Under the pieces are notes generated by a model. It had not been told where the DNA came from. It saw nothing but the letters and a program-made list of their open reading frames with translations, and did not search any database. From Promethearchaeota archaeon Loki_b31 (GTDB lineage Archaea; Asgardarchaeota; Lokiarchaeia; Sigyniarchaeales; SOKP01), in assembly GCA_005222975.1 (NCBI GenBank), contig NJBI01000033.1, forward strand, positions 1 through 40,377: DNA of 40,377 nt, read 5' to 3'. Both the position numbers and the translations under genes were made by a program. This document shows, piece by piece, positions 24,123 to 32,662 of the stretch (positions are counted from its first letter, which is position 1; every line of letters begins with the position of its first letter).

Positions 24123-24761
24123 CTAATCTAATAAAGTAAGATCAAAAACCCAGTATCCAGATCTCTTACAAATTATCTTGATATCGAATATATTTGATAA
24201 ATTGCTATTTATGTATTTTAATACATATTCTGCGCCCATTTTTTTTTTAATCACGAATTGAAATAGTCCTTTTGGCTTTAAAAAATAAGGAACCTCTTCA
24301 AATATCTTGAGAAATTCTCTTCTACCATTGCGTAAAGGTGGATTCATATAAATTCCATCAAACTTTATGTTTTTATTTTTTATAGGTTTAAAATAGTTTC
24401 CTGATAAAGTAATAACTTTGTTTGTCCTATCCGATAAATTATATTTTATATTTTCCCTAGTGCACCAGATTGCTCTTTTATTTATATCAATTAGGTAAAC
24501 TGTGCTTTGAGGTGATTTATATGCTAACACAATTCCAATCGCACCATACCCGCACCCTAGATCGAGTAAAACGCTCTGTTTTTTTGGAACGGTCATGTGC
24601 TCAATAAAAACCTTAGTTCCTAAATCTAATTTTTTAAATGAAAAAACTCCCGTGATAGTTTTAAAAATAAATAAATGCTGTTTTAAACTTTCTGGAACGG
24701 AATAAACTTTAATTTTTACATCTGGGAACTGAGTAGAATAATGTTGGTTCTTTTGCTTCAT
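24123..24761 (-). CDS. Class I SAM-dependent methyltransferase, RsmC/MTS-like
   Basis: About 212 residues with the MTS (small-domain methyltransferase) pattern: a beta strand and SAM-binding L-D-L-G-C-G-Y-G-A-I-G near residues 62-72, an acidic end of strand 2 (Y-L-I-D-I-N), and the N-P-P-L catalytic motif near 140 typical of enzymes that methylate the exocyclic nitrogen of guanine or adenine in RNA. Archaeal homologues start with a similar H-Y-S-x-x-x-P segment, which favours the ATG at 24761. An in-frame GTG at 24806 would overlap the end of cbf5 by 25 bases. It follows cbf5 on the same strand, in keeping with a role in rRNA or tRNA modification. The exact target cannot be told. Confidence 0.83.
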   Translation of the reverse strand: MKQKNQHYSTQFPDVKIKVYSVPESLKQHLFIFKTITGVFSFKKLDLGTKVFIEHMTVPKKQSVLLDLGCGYGAIGIVLAYKSPQSTVYLIDINKRAIWCTRENIKYNLSDRTNKVITLSGNYFKPIKNKNIKFDGIYMNPPLRNGRREFLKIFEEVPYFLKPKGLFQFVIKKKMGAEYVLKYINSNLSNIFDIKIICKRSGYWVFDLTLLD

Positions 24762-24781
24762 ATTTTTATATTTTCTCACTT

Positions 24782-25792
24782 TTAGTTTTTGATTATTTCG
24801 TTCCACCGAGGATAAATGCCTCGTTCCATAAATATTTTATTGGTTTTAGCCACAATTCCAGATTTTGCCTTGTAAATCTTCATTGCATTCATATTAGCAG
24901 TACCAAAACCAATTAATTCTTTTTTAAGCGTCATGTAAACTATTTGCATATTATTATTGATCCGTGCATCTACATAACACGTTCCAGCAGAAGCTAAATC
25001 TGCACCATGACATAAAGCATCAACAGCAGTATCTCTTACATATATTTTTGGCAAATGTGATACCATTTTTTCCATAGGAGAAATTATTTTCCTCAAATAA
25101 TAGTCATCACCTTCTTCACGGTATATAGAATATGCATCTTTTAGATTATGAAGATTTACATGGCTCTTATCTTCTATAAAATTCCCTACTCTAGTTCGCC
25201 TTAATTCTAACATATGTGCTCCTGAACATAAAGCTTCTCCTATATCAAAACATAATTTTCGGATGTAAGTACCTGCTTCGCATCCGACCTTAAATAATAC
25301 ATGATTCTTATTTACCTCAAGCACTTTAGCATAATATATCTCTCTTATTCTTAATTTTCGAACTACTGATGATTTTATAGGAGGCATTTGATAAATTTTG
25401 CCCGTGAATATTTTAAATACTTTTTCAATTTTTTTTAATTTCTCAGGTGTGTGCAAATACATAACTCCTACATATTCTTTACCTGCATATAATAATGCCG
25501 ACAAAACTCTTGTAGCTTTACCAAGCGCACAAGGTAATATTCCAGTAACCTTTGGATCTAAAGTCCCTCCATGTCCTGCGTTATCAATTCCTAAAATCTT
25601 GCGGGCCCAGGAGACTACTTCATGGCTTGTTGGGCCACTGGGTTTATTTAAATTTATAACACCATATTTTAAGAGGGCTTCTATGTCTCTTTTGTCCGGT
25701 TCACACCCATATTCTTCGTTAGTAGTGTCTTGGGATTTAACTATTAATTGTTCGGGTTCATCAGATGGTAATTTAAATTCTATATCAACCAT
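24782..25792 (-). CDS. cbf5: Cbf5 / TruB-family RNA pseudouridine synthase, H/ACA RNP catalytic subunit
   Basis: Cbf5 converts uridine to pseudouridine in rRNA guided by H/ACA RNAs with Nop10, Gar1 and L7Ae, and can also modify tRNA U55. The 336 residues show the catalytic G-H-G-G-T-L-D-P motif with its Asp, the L-N-K-P-x-G-P-T-S-H strand, the C-E-A-G-T-Y-I-R-K-L-C motif and a C-terminal PUA domain from about residue 245. The ATG at 25792 is chosen: it gives the usual archaeal length of about 335 and starts at the N-terminus typical of the family. The open frame continues upstream to 25990, but that part is a read-through of the tRNA-Lys gene and spacer, not protein. The methyltransferase gene follows closely. 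Confidence 0.95.
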   Translation of the reverse strand: MVDIEFKLPSDEPEQLIVKSQDTTNEEYGCEPDKRDIEALLKYGVINLNKPSGPTSHEVVSWARKILGIDNAGHGGTLDPKVTGILPCALGKATRVLSALLYAGKEYVGVMYLHTPEKLKKIEKVFKIFTGKIYQMPPIKSSVVRKLRIREIYYAKVLEVNKNHVLFKVGCEAGTYIRKLCFDIGEALCSGAHMLELRRTRVGNFIEDKSHVNLHNLKDAYSIYREEGDDYYLRKIISPMEKMVSHLPKIYVRDTAVDALCHGADLASAGTCYVDARINNNMQIVYMTLKKELIGFGTANMNAMKIYKAKSGIVAKTNKIFMERGIYPRWNEIIKN

Positions 25793-25935
25793 TTTTTTAG
25801 CTGTAAGAGAGCTTATTCGTTTTAACGATCTACCTTTATATTTACCTTTAATGCATACTCGATTAATTATTTCATGCAAAACTTTTCTTTTAAAAATAAA
25901 TTTTAACTCAGCCTTTACAAAGAGTAAAATATTAG

Positions 25936-26039
25936 CGGGCCATGTGGGAATTTCGCACCCGATCTTTTCGAACGAGCATATCGAACCCACGACCTTCAGG
26001 TTAAAAGCCTGCTGCGCTACCTGCCTGCGCTAATGGCCC
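25936..26039 (-). tRNA. tRNA-Lys (TTT) with a 30-nt intron in the T loop
   Basis: Minus-strand tRNA of 104 nt, 74 after splicing. It has a perfect seven-pair acceptor stem (GGGCCAT with ATGGCCC), a D stem GCGC/GCGC, an anticodon loop CTTTTAA with anticodon TTT at 26003-26005, variable loop AGGTC, T stem GTGGG/CCCAC and discriminator G. The T loop is interrupted: exon 1 ends ...TTCGAT and exon 2 begins T, giving the standard seven-base loop TTCGATT when joined. The first pair of the anticodon stem is a G-A mismatch. CCA is not encoded. The cbf5 frame was extended over this gene by naive translation, but the tRNA fold is far better supported. Confidence 0.93.
25950..25979 (-). other. BHB intron (30 nt) of tRNA-Lys at position 59/60
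   Basis: The junctions form a textbook bulge-helix-bulge: outer helix is the T stem itself, then a four-pair helix TTCG/CGAA, three-base bulges ATA and ATT on opposite strands, and an inner helix TGCTCG/CGGGTG with wobble pairs. Cutting between bases 2 and 3 of each bulge restores a normal T loop. Archaeal splicing endonuclease cuts such sites and RtcB joins the exons. Confidence 0.88.
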
Positions 26040-26194
26040 TGTGCTAATAGAATAATAATAAGATCAAATGTTTTAATTCTTGTTAAAAAGTTAAAATTAA
26101 AGTAAAATTGTAATGGATAAAATCTATAATAATTTATAACTTTTTCTGTAGTCGGTTCTGTTCTATATTTCTTGAATGTTTTCATTAAGGTAAA

Positions 26195-27211
26195 TTATTT
26201 AAAATGTTCATAACCTTGACTCTTTAATTCAATTCTTTTACCTTCTTTTATAAAATAGATTTTTTCCTCAGAAATTACCTTTCCGATCTTAAACAATTTT
26301 CCACCCCTCGAATTGACAAATTTTTGAGCCGCTTTAAAATTTTTGGCATTCGTTGTAAATAGATGAATAAATTCTTCTCCTCCATTAAAGACTAATTTTT
26401 CTAACGAGACATCGTAATCTTTCGAATATTTTATTGAATCTTGATGAATTAAATTTTCATTAAATTCAATTTCAAACCCCATTTTAGGATTTGACAAAAG
26501 CAAATCTTTTAAAGATTTAGATAACCCATCAGAAGAATCAATACTCGCCGTTGCTAATTGCTTATCCGCCAAAATAATACCTTCCTTTCCTATATCGTTT
26601 GGTTCTAATATACTTTTGATAGCTCTACTATATTTAGGAAAATCCTCTAATTTCTCTTTTCTATTTAAAATTATGTCAAATCCTACACCAGTTAAGCCAA
26701 ATTTATTGTTTATTAAAACTAAATCGTCTGGTTTTAAACCTTTTCGATAAATTATTTTTTTTGGATCCTTAAAACCAAATACAGTCGGATTTATAATTAT
26801 TTCTTTAGATTTATTAATATCTCCTCCCAGATAATTAATATTCCACAATTTCACATAATCGATAATTCCTTCAATCAAACATTTAAAATCTATAACTTTT
26901 AAATTTTCAGGAAGTCCTAGAGAAATAATGGCACCTTGGGGTTTTACGCCCTTAACAACAAGATCACTTATATTCATAAGAACAGATTTTCGTCCCATCT
27001 GATAAAAGGACATTTGTTCTGGAGCATCTGTTGCAGCATTGAACATGTCTGAGTTAAGAATAATATCTTTTAGGTTGTTTTCCTCTATAATTTTAAAAAA
27101 AAAAGAATCATCTCTAATTAATTTCCTTCCAGTTTTTTCAAAAATTAATTCTTCTATAATTCTTATTAATGTTATTTCTCCTATTGAACTAATATAATCG
27201 TTGTTATTCAT
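26195..27211 (-). CDS. thiL: Thiamine-monophosphate kinase (ThiL-like, PurM/AIR-synthase superfamily)
   Basis: ThiL phosphorylates thiamine monophosphate to the active cofactor thiamine diphosphate. The 338-residue protein has the PurM-fold layout: an N-terminal metal/ATP segment with D-D at residues 39-40, D-M-F at about 56-58, an M-N-I-S-D-L segment with the metal-binding Asp near residue 83, and the Y-L-G-G-D motif near 131. The C-terminal half carries S-I-D-S-S-D-G-L-S near residue 223 and G-G-E-E near 278. Related families (SelD, HypE, PurM) share the fold; the combination here fits ThiL best but the substrate is an inference. It lies between two intron-bearing tRNA genes. Confidence 0.85.
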   Translation of the reverse strand: MNNNDYISSIGEITLIRIIEELIFEKTGRKLIRDDSFFFKIIEENNLKDIILNSDMFNAATDAPEQMSFYQMGRKSVLMNISDLVVKGVKPQGAIISLGLPENLKVIDFKCLIEGIIDYVKLWNINYLGGDINKSKEIIINPTVFGFKDPKKIIYRKGLKPDDLVLINNKFGLTGVGFDIILNRKEKLEDFPKYSRAIKSILEPNDIGKEGIILADKQLATASIDSSDGLSKSLKDLLLSNPKMGFEIEFNENLIHQDSIKYSKDYDVSLEKLVFNGGEEFIHLFTTNAKNFKAAQKFVNSRGGKLFKIGKVISEEKIYFIKEGKRIELKSQGYEHFK

Positions 27212-27263
27212 TAGTTAAATTTTATAATTTTCTAATATTTATATTTAATATATTAAATATTTC

Positions 27264-27354
27264 GCCTTTGTGGCTTAGTCGTAGAGCGACTGATTCGTAA
27301 AATCAACTGGTTCGAATCATCAGTAGGCCGGGGGTTCAACTCCCCCCAGAGGCT
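27264..27354 (+). tRNA. tRNA-Thr (CGT) with a 19-nt intron at 37/38
   Basis: Plus-strand tRNA of 91 nt, 72 after splicing. Acceptor GCCTTTG pairs with CAGAGGC, D stem GCTT with GAGC, anticodon stem ACTGA with TCAGT, and T stem GGGGG with CCCCC around loop TTCAACT. The anticodon CGT is at 27296-27298 and the discriminator is T; CCA is not encoded. The anticodon loop reads TTCGTAA after the intron is removed. A TATA-like AT stretch lies about 25-30 bases upstream. It ends four bases before the convergent roadblock-GTPase stop codon. Confidence 0.93.
27300..27318 (+). other. BHB intron (19 nt) of tRNA-Thr at canonical position 37/38
   Basis: The anticodon stem is the outer helix. A four-pair helix TTCG/CGAA follows, with three-base bulges TAA and TCA on opposite strands, and a short inner helix AATC/GGTT closes a four-base loop. 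Cutting after base 2 of each bulge restores the seven-base anticodon loop. Confidence 0.87.
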
Positions 27355-27358
27355 CTAT

Positions 27359-28375
27359 TTACACATCCTCCATTACTATAAACTTTTTTATTATTTGTAA
27401 AGCAAGCATTTTGAAAGCATCATTTATATTTTCTCCAGTTTTAGCAGATGTTTCTATGTACGATAACTTTAATTCTTGCGCTAGTGATTCCCCCTCTTCA
27501 GTAGAAACCACTCTATCATTTTCTAAATCTATTTTATTTCCTACTAAAATAAGCGAAATGTTAGGAGACACCTTCCTAATTTCATTGTACCAATTCTTGT
27601 TGACATTTTCAAAAGATATTCGATTTGTTACATCATAAACTAAAATTCCTGCTTCTGCATTAGCCAAGTACATTTGTCTAACGCGTTTAAATTGAACTTG
27701 CCCTGCTAAATCCCATATTATAAACCTCACACTACTTTCAAGCCCTTCAAATGAACATTTCTTTTTCATAATTGAAGTACCTATCGTAGATTTATAATCA
27801 GTGGCAAAACTATTTTCAACATATCTGTGTACCATGCTTGTTTTACCAACTGCGCCATCTCCACCAAGGATTAATTTAAAAGCGTATTCTCCAGATTTTA
27901 TATTAATTTTTTGAAGTTTATCCACTTTTCGTTGGATATGTTTTATATCTTGTTCAGAAATTAACTTTGGAATAACGGGACTTACGGTTCTTCCGTCGAA
28001 AATTCGGGCAATCTTTTCAGATGCTAAATAAGCGTAAGGAAAAACGGGATCTACGCCCGCGATTGCATCTAAAACCGTAACAAGAATAGCTTCAGGTCCA
28101 GCTTCACAAAAAATGAATCTATAATCTTCAGTATCAAAAGTTCCCGTTCCAAAGGATCCTGAACTGAATTCTTCGGTAATTCTAGTTAATACGGGTTCTA
28201 CTAAAGCGCTTACACCACTAATAATTTCTTCATCTAGAGATTTTTCTGAAGAACCTATTAAAGAATCCATAACCAACCCGTCTCTATTTACCACTAAAAC
28301 TGCGATTAATTCATTACCAAGGCTTTGTTTATACCATTGGAGCAATGCTGCTAACTTTTTTGTATCAACTGACAA
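27359..28375 (-). CDS. Roadblock-like domain fused to a Rab/Ras-type small GTPase
   Basis: Residues 1-130 form a roadblock/LC7-like domain: an amphipathic helix, then A-V-L-V-V-N-R-D-G-L-V-M-D-S, a second helix, three strands and a final helix. Roadblock proteins regulate small GTPases and dynein in eukaryotes. Residues about 160-338 are a GTPase: G1 GGDGAVGKT 171-179, a switch-I threonine near 198 (STIGT), G3 WDLAGQ 221-226, G4 NKID 280-283 and G5 ETSAK 308-312. A 30-residue linker connects them. Having a likely regulator and its GTPase in one chain suggests cis-regulation, which is an inference. No prenylation motif is present. The start is a TTG at 28375, about 15 bases after an AAGGAG-like site. 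Confidence 0.9.
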   Translation of the reverse strand: MSVDTKKLAALLQWYKQSLGNELIAVLVVNRDGLVMDSLIGSSEKSLDEEIISGVSALVEPVLTRITEEFSSGSFGTGTFDTEDYRFIFCEAGPEAILVTVLDAIAGVDPVFPYAYLASEKIARIFDGRTVSPVIPKLISEQDIKHIQRKVDKLQKINIKSGEYAFKLILGGDGAVGKTSMVHRYVENSFATDYKSTIGTSIMKKKCSFEGLESSVRFIIWDLAGQVQFKRVRQMYLANAEAGILVYDVTNRISFENVNKNWYNEIRKVSPNISLILVGNKIDLENDRVVSTEEGESLAQELKLSYIETSAKTGENINDAFKMLALQIIKKFIVMEDV

Positions 28376-28643
28376 AATTTCCCAATTTCTCCTTTTTGGT
28401 AAATCAAATTTTAAATAAACAAAATATATAAAAATAGTTAAAACTTTTAAATAAAAATTTTATTAAAAACAAAGTTCTTCATCTCTTTGTTAATTTGATT
28501 TATTCTGATTAGAATCCTATTAGTTTTACAATTAAATGATTAGAGAAAGTAAATAATAAAATTTTTTAATATTTCTACTCTTTAATGCTATTAAGATATA
28601 GAAATTTAAAGTGAAAAATTATCTGATTTTATTTAAAAACTTC

Positions 28644-28728
28644 GCAGGAGTTGCCAAGCCTGGTCAACGGTGCTAGACCGAGGCTCTAGTCTCATAGGAG
28701 TTCGAGGGTTCAAATCCCTCCTCCTGCA
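28644..28728 (+). tRNA. tRNA-Leu (GAG), type II with long variable arm, no intron
   Basis: Plus-strand 85-nt tRNA. The acceptor GCAGGAG pairs perfectly with CTCCTGC, the anticodon stem is CTAGA/TCTAG around loop CCGAGGC with anticodon GAG at 28680-28682, a variable arm CTC...GAG follows, the T stem is GAGGG/CCCTC with loop TTCAAAT, and the discriminator is A, as expected for Leu. Position 33 is C instead of the nearly universal T. CCA is not encoded. Confidence 0.9.
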
Positions 28729-28967
28729 TTACATTTTAAGTGAATCTTCTTATTGGAAAAAAAGTTAATTGAAATTATAAAACATATATTAAAAAGTTGA
28801 CAAGTCTTATCATTTCGATCTTTTGCTATAAAATTAGATCTTCATTTCAAGTTGCTTGCTTTCATTCAGATAAGGATACTCCCAACAAATGCTCTTCTCA
28901 AAATTTGAATGGGTGTTTAGATATTTGTTATACTACAATAAGATCAATTGATTCAAGGAATTTCTAA

Positions 28968-31900
28968 TTAGAAGAAATTAGATAATTTCTGTTGCTTAAT
29001 TTTAGGATTATTTGTAAGGCTTTCAACATATTGTTCTATCAGTTCCATTCGTTGAACTGTATAATGATCTAAATTAAAATCATAACAAAGTTTTATAGCT
29101 CTAGGGATATATTTTTCTATGCCTCCTCGATTAACGGTCAATATAACTTTATTTCCGCATTTTGGACACTTTCCTGCATTTGAAAGTGGTGGGCGTCTAA
29201 ATTTTTCATTACATTTTACACATCTAAAACTCTGTATAGCAAATCTTTTTAAATTTCCTAATATGTCTGGATTGAAATGTGTAGATAAAATCTTCTCAGC
29301 GACTTTTTTATCATCGACCGCTTGAATGATCTTTGCGAGGTGTAATTGGGCATTAATTTTTTCTTCCATTGATTTATGAGTTTTGTATGATGTGGTCGTG
29401 GGACCCTCATTAATATCTTTTGTTGGTATGTTAAAACCAAGATTTTCATATTGGTTTGGAGTTCCTAAGCGACTTATAACTAAATTCATTTTTTCTTCTA
29501 TTTCTGATGGCATAGTAAATTTTTGGGTTGCTATATAAAACTCTAAAGGATACTTAAAAAGAGTATCAATATTATGAGCCTCACTATCTATTTCATTTGG
29601 GTCCAAAATTGAAGAAATAACTAAAGTTGCGTCCATTCTACCTCCTATTTTACTTGGTAAATAATATCTCGAAAAATTTAATAAAGGATCCAAAAGTAGC
29701 ATAATACCATCTTCGTCACCATCGCAGTTACGTCTTTTTGCTGCATGCCAAAAGGGATGGGCATAAATAGATCGTGCCACTGTAAAACCAATGATCCTAC
29801 CAACAATTCCCGCACTAGTATGAGGAGCGAGCCCTACTACTGAATGCCCAATTAGATCTTCTCTCCTTAGGACATTAAAGAACCTGTTCATATCATAAAA
29901 CAATTCCAATTCGTCATCTAAAAATTTTGCAAGTTTTATGAAATAGTTTGCGCAATCTTCAGAGAGAATAACATCTTGAACTTTAAGTTCTAAAATCTGA
30001 TTTTTATCAATTAAATCTTTCCCTTTATAGTCTATTTTATATCCTAATTCTTTTAATCGGTTAATTGATGTTTTTATTTCTTTTGGTTTAAAATGTGTTA
30101 ATGGAATATCAGTAGCATCGTAGCGAATTTCAGCAGTTTTATATACAAGTAAACCATTTTTAGCTCGAAGAATTCCTTTTTCAAGGGGTTCTGGAACTTT
30201 AAATTTATTAGTTAATCCAAAAATACCCTTAAATTTATTTGGCAATGCTGTTTTCAATTGACTTACTACAGATTTGACATAATTTTTTATATTAAAACCA
30301 GCTTCTGCAGAAAATTTTAATTCGCTACCGCATTGAGGACATTTTTCTTCATTTATAGGGTATAATTTTTTATTACAGTTGAGACATATCTTCTGAAATT
30401 CGGTATGTGTTCTACATTTAGGACAAAGATTAAAGGGAGTGACTGTTCCGCAATTGGGGCATTTTTTTCTACAAAGGTCAATTTTCACTTTTCCAAATTC
30501 AATCGCTTTCTCAACCAACCTCGTGTTTCCAACTTTATCGCTGAGAGGAAATAAAACATGGACGCCTTTCATGCTTTTTCTTTCAGACTTTTCAGGCCGA
30601 CCCATACGAGTACCCATGAAAAAGGGAGCTCTATTTCTAATAACTATAGGAGATATTTTAGAGAAATAGGAGAATATATCGTCGTTTTTACCTATATCAG
30701 CGATTTTTTTATCTTCTAAATTGAAAATTGTTTTATAAATTTCAATTGTATTCTTATTTAGAATGATGCTACTTTCTTTAATAGAATGAATAATAAATGC
30801 TTTTTCTAATATCTGTTTCAATCTCTGATTATTTTTTAATTCGATTGTTTTATTGACTTTATCAAATCCATTAATTAAAGCTTCCCTTAGAACTTGTAAC
30901 TCACTTATTGAGAGATTTCCCCAAAAATCAGTATAAAGTGGGTGTAACGGTATATTATAGTTTTTTGCTAGAGTTAAAGCTTCCTTGGCAGAGGGAATCT
31001 TTTTAAATGGGTTTTTTACAAACTCAAATATCTCCGAATTAAAATTTCCTTCAATTTCTATTGCTTTCTCTAACTCTAACGCCCACCATTCTTCTACATA
31101 ACCAGATGGAACCAATCTATGATTATTTTCGGCGAATTCTCCAAAGCTAAAGAGAATATCACCTAAAAACAAGATTTTTTCAATATTTGGAAACGCTTCT
31201 TTTGCTATTTTTACATTTGAAATCCTTATTACGTTCCCATTTTTAAGCTTTACGATGGGGGGTTCTATAGAACTAACAGGACATATACTGGCGCTCTTTC
31301 CCGGTCTCTCAATTCTCAATTGTGTTCCAATTGCTATAAAATTATCTAATATCACCATTGTTGCGGGATGTAAACCAGCAGCAGCTAATCCTGTATTACG
31401 AGATCTCCCATATCGAATTCTATGGCCACCAATTTTTGAAGGATGGCTAAATACAGCTCTTCCAGCGATAATTTCAGAAACATATTTTGAATTAGGTGGA
31501 ATTATGAAATTTTCTTCTTTATTTTTTTTATCTAACATTTCTGTTTTCTCATCCCTTTGAGAAATCTTTTTTAATTTTGCTAACCAATCCCAACCTTCTA
31601 AGTTCATATTTTTTGCTATTTTTAGGAGTTTTGGTGCCTTAAGAAGTATCCCGTCATTTAAAACTAAGCAAGCACCCCCCCGTATATTATTCGTTTCTAT
31701 TCTAGGTAATTTTCGAAAAGCAGAAACCTCTTCATCTTCAGTAGGATCCCCATTAATTTCCACTGGTAAATGTTCTACAGCAAATCGTATTTCATCATTT
31801 GAGGAAGGATATTGTAAATGAACTCTTCTATCATAAAGCTTAACTTCTTCAACATATCTCCCAATTTCTCCCTCAGTCGCTTCATACTTTGGAATATTTG

Positions 31901-32405
31901 ATTTTTTTCTTACATAATCTGCGATTAACACACATAACGCAGCTGTTGTTCCCCCTGCTGCTCTAATAGGACCAGCAAAGTATAACGATAAATATTTGTT
32001 ATGTTGGCGATCTTCTCGAATTAAAATTTTAGATATTCCTTCAAGTGGAGCGCTAACGACGCCCATCGTTTTTATAGCGAGCCCAACTCGAATGGCTCTC
32101 TCAACCCTAGCCTCTAATGACGTAATCTTCCCTATTTTCTGGTCAAGGATGTCAGAAACTACTTGAAACACTATCTCATCGTCAGATTTACCTTGATCTT
32201 TTAAAATTCTTATTACTTCAGCTACACCTTCTGGCCCTACGAGCTTCTCAACCCTTCCTGCTAAATCTTTAGCTTGGGGCGACTCTACGAAAATCTCAGG
32301 ATCCAATCCTTTTTGACGAGCATTATCTGCAATTTCGTAGCATTTATCTACATCATTTTGTATTTGTGAAAAATATGCTTCCATTTCCTTACTCATTTCT
32401 ACCAT
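28968..32405 (-). CDS. polC: Archaeal DNA polymerase D, large subunit (DP2)
   Basis: DP2 is the polymerizing subunit of PolD, a two-barrel enzyme distinct from family B polymerases that replicates most archaeal genomes. The 1145-residue chain has the usual length without an intein. It shows N-D-G-I-L-L-K-A in the middle, K-R-R-N-C-D-G-D-E-D-G with the catalytic Asp triad near residue 885, several C-x2-C zinc sites around 665-715 and 1080-1100, and the C-terminal PCNA-binding motif Q-x-x-L-x-x-F-F (residues 1138-1145). The start is an ATG at 32405; a second ATG three codons on is possible. Its partner DP1 lies divergently 257 bases away. Confidence 0.97.
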   Translation of the reverse strand: MVEMSKEMEAYFSQIQNDVDKCYEIADNARQKGLDPEIFVESPQAKDLAGRVEKLVGPEGVAEVIRILKDQGKSDDEIVFQVVSDILDQKIGKITSLEARVERAIRVGLAIKTMGVVSAPLEGISKILIREDRQHNKYLSLYFAGPIRAAGGTTAALCVLIADYVRKKSNIPKYEATEGEIGRYVEEVKLYDRRVHLQYPSSNDEIRFAVEHLPVEINGDPTEDEEVSAFRKLPRIETNNIRGGACLVLNDGILLKAPKLLKIAKNMNLEGWDWLAKLKKISQRDEKTEMLDKKNKEENFIIPPNSKYVSEIIAGRAVFSHPSKIGGHRIRYGRSRNTGLAAAGLHPATMVILDNFIAIGTQLRIERPGKSASICPVSSIEPPIVKLKNGNVIRISNVKIAKEAFPNIEKILFLGDILFSFGEFAENNHRLVPSGYVEEWWALELEKAIEIEGNFNSEIFEFVKNPFKKIPSAKEALTLAKNYNIPLHPLYTDFWGNLSISELQVLREALINGFDKVNKTIELKNNQRLKQILEKAFIIHSIKESSIILNKNTIEIYKTIFNLEDKKIADIGKNDDIFSYFSKISPIVIRNRAPFFMGTRMGRPEKSERKSMKGVHVLFPLSDKVGNTRLVEKAIEFGKVKIDLCRKKCPNCGTVTPFNLCPKCRTHTEFQKICLNCNKKLYPINEEKCPQCGSELKFSAEAGFNIKNYVKSVVSQLKTALPNKFKGIFGLTNKFKVPEPLEKGILRAKNGLLVYKTAEIRYDATDIPLTHFKPKEIKTSINRLKELGYKIDYKGKDLIDKNQILELKVQDVILSEDCANYFIKLAKFLDDELELFYDMNRFFNVLRREDLIGHSVVGLAPHTSAGIVGRIIGFTVARSIYAHPFWHAAKRRNCDGDEDGIMLLLDPLLNFSRYYLPSKIGGRMDATLVISSILDPNEIDSEAHNIDTLFKYPLEFYIATQKFTMPSEIEEKMNLVISRLGTPNQYENLGFNIPTKDINEGPTTTSYKTHKSMEEKINAQLHLAKIIQAVDDKKVAEKILSTHFNPDILGNLKRFAIQSFRCVKCNEKFRRPPLSNAGKCPKCGNKVILTVNRGGIEKYIPRAIKLCYDFNLDHYTVQRMELIEQYVESLTNNPKIKQQKLSNFF

Positions 32406-32662
32406 AAAATATATACACTTTAAAATTACTTTAATAATCTCAATGCAGAAAAATAGGATATAATATTCTAAATATTCACTTTCAAAATAAATTGTTTTAT
32501 TAATAGGCTGATTGAATTATGTTATTTTAATTTGAAGAGATTTCCAATTTATAATGATATTATGAGAATTATTATAGCCTCCTAATATTTAAAAAAAAAT
32601 TTGTTTTTTCTTTAATAACAAACATTTTAACTTAATCCCATCATAATTATAATAATTCTATT

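Noticed and set aside
25793..25990. N-terminal extension of Cbf5
   Set aside because: It overlaps the well-folded tRNA-Lys gene and has no similarity to the family's N-terminus. The ATG at 25792 gives the usual length.
28729..28967. Small RNA or peptide between tRNA-Leu and the PolD large subunit
   Set aside because: Only weak AT-rich pairing and a 20-codon frame were found, which is expected by chance.
28968..32405. Possible intein in PolD large subunit
   Set aside because: The length of 1145 residues and unbroken motif order match intein-free homologues.
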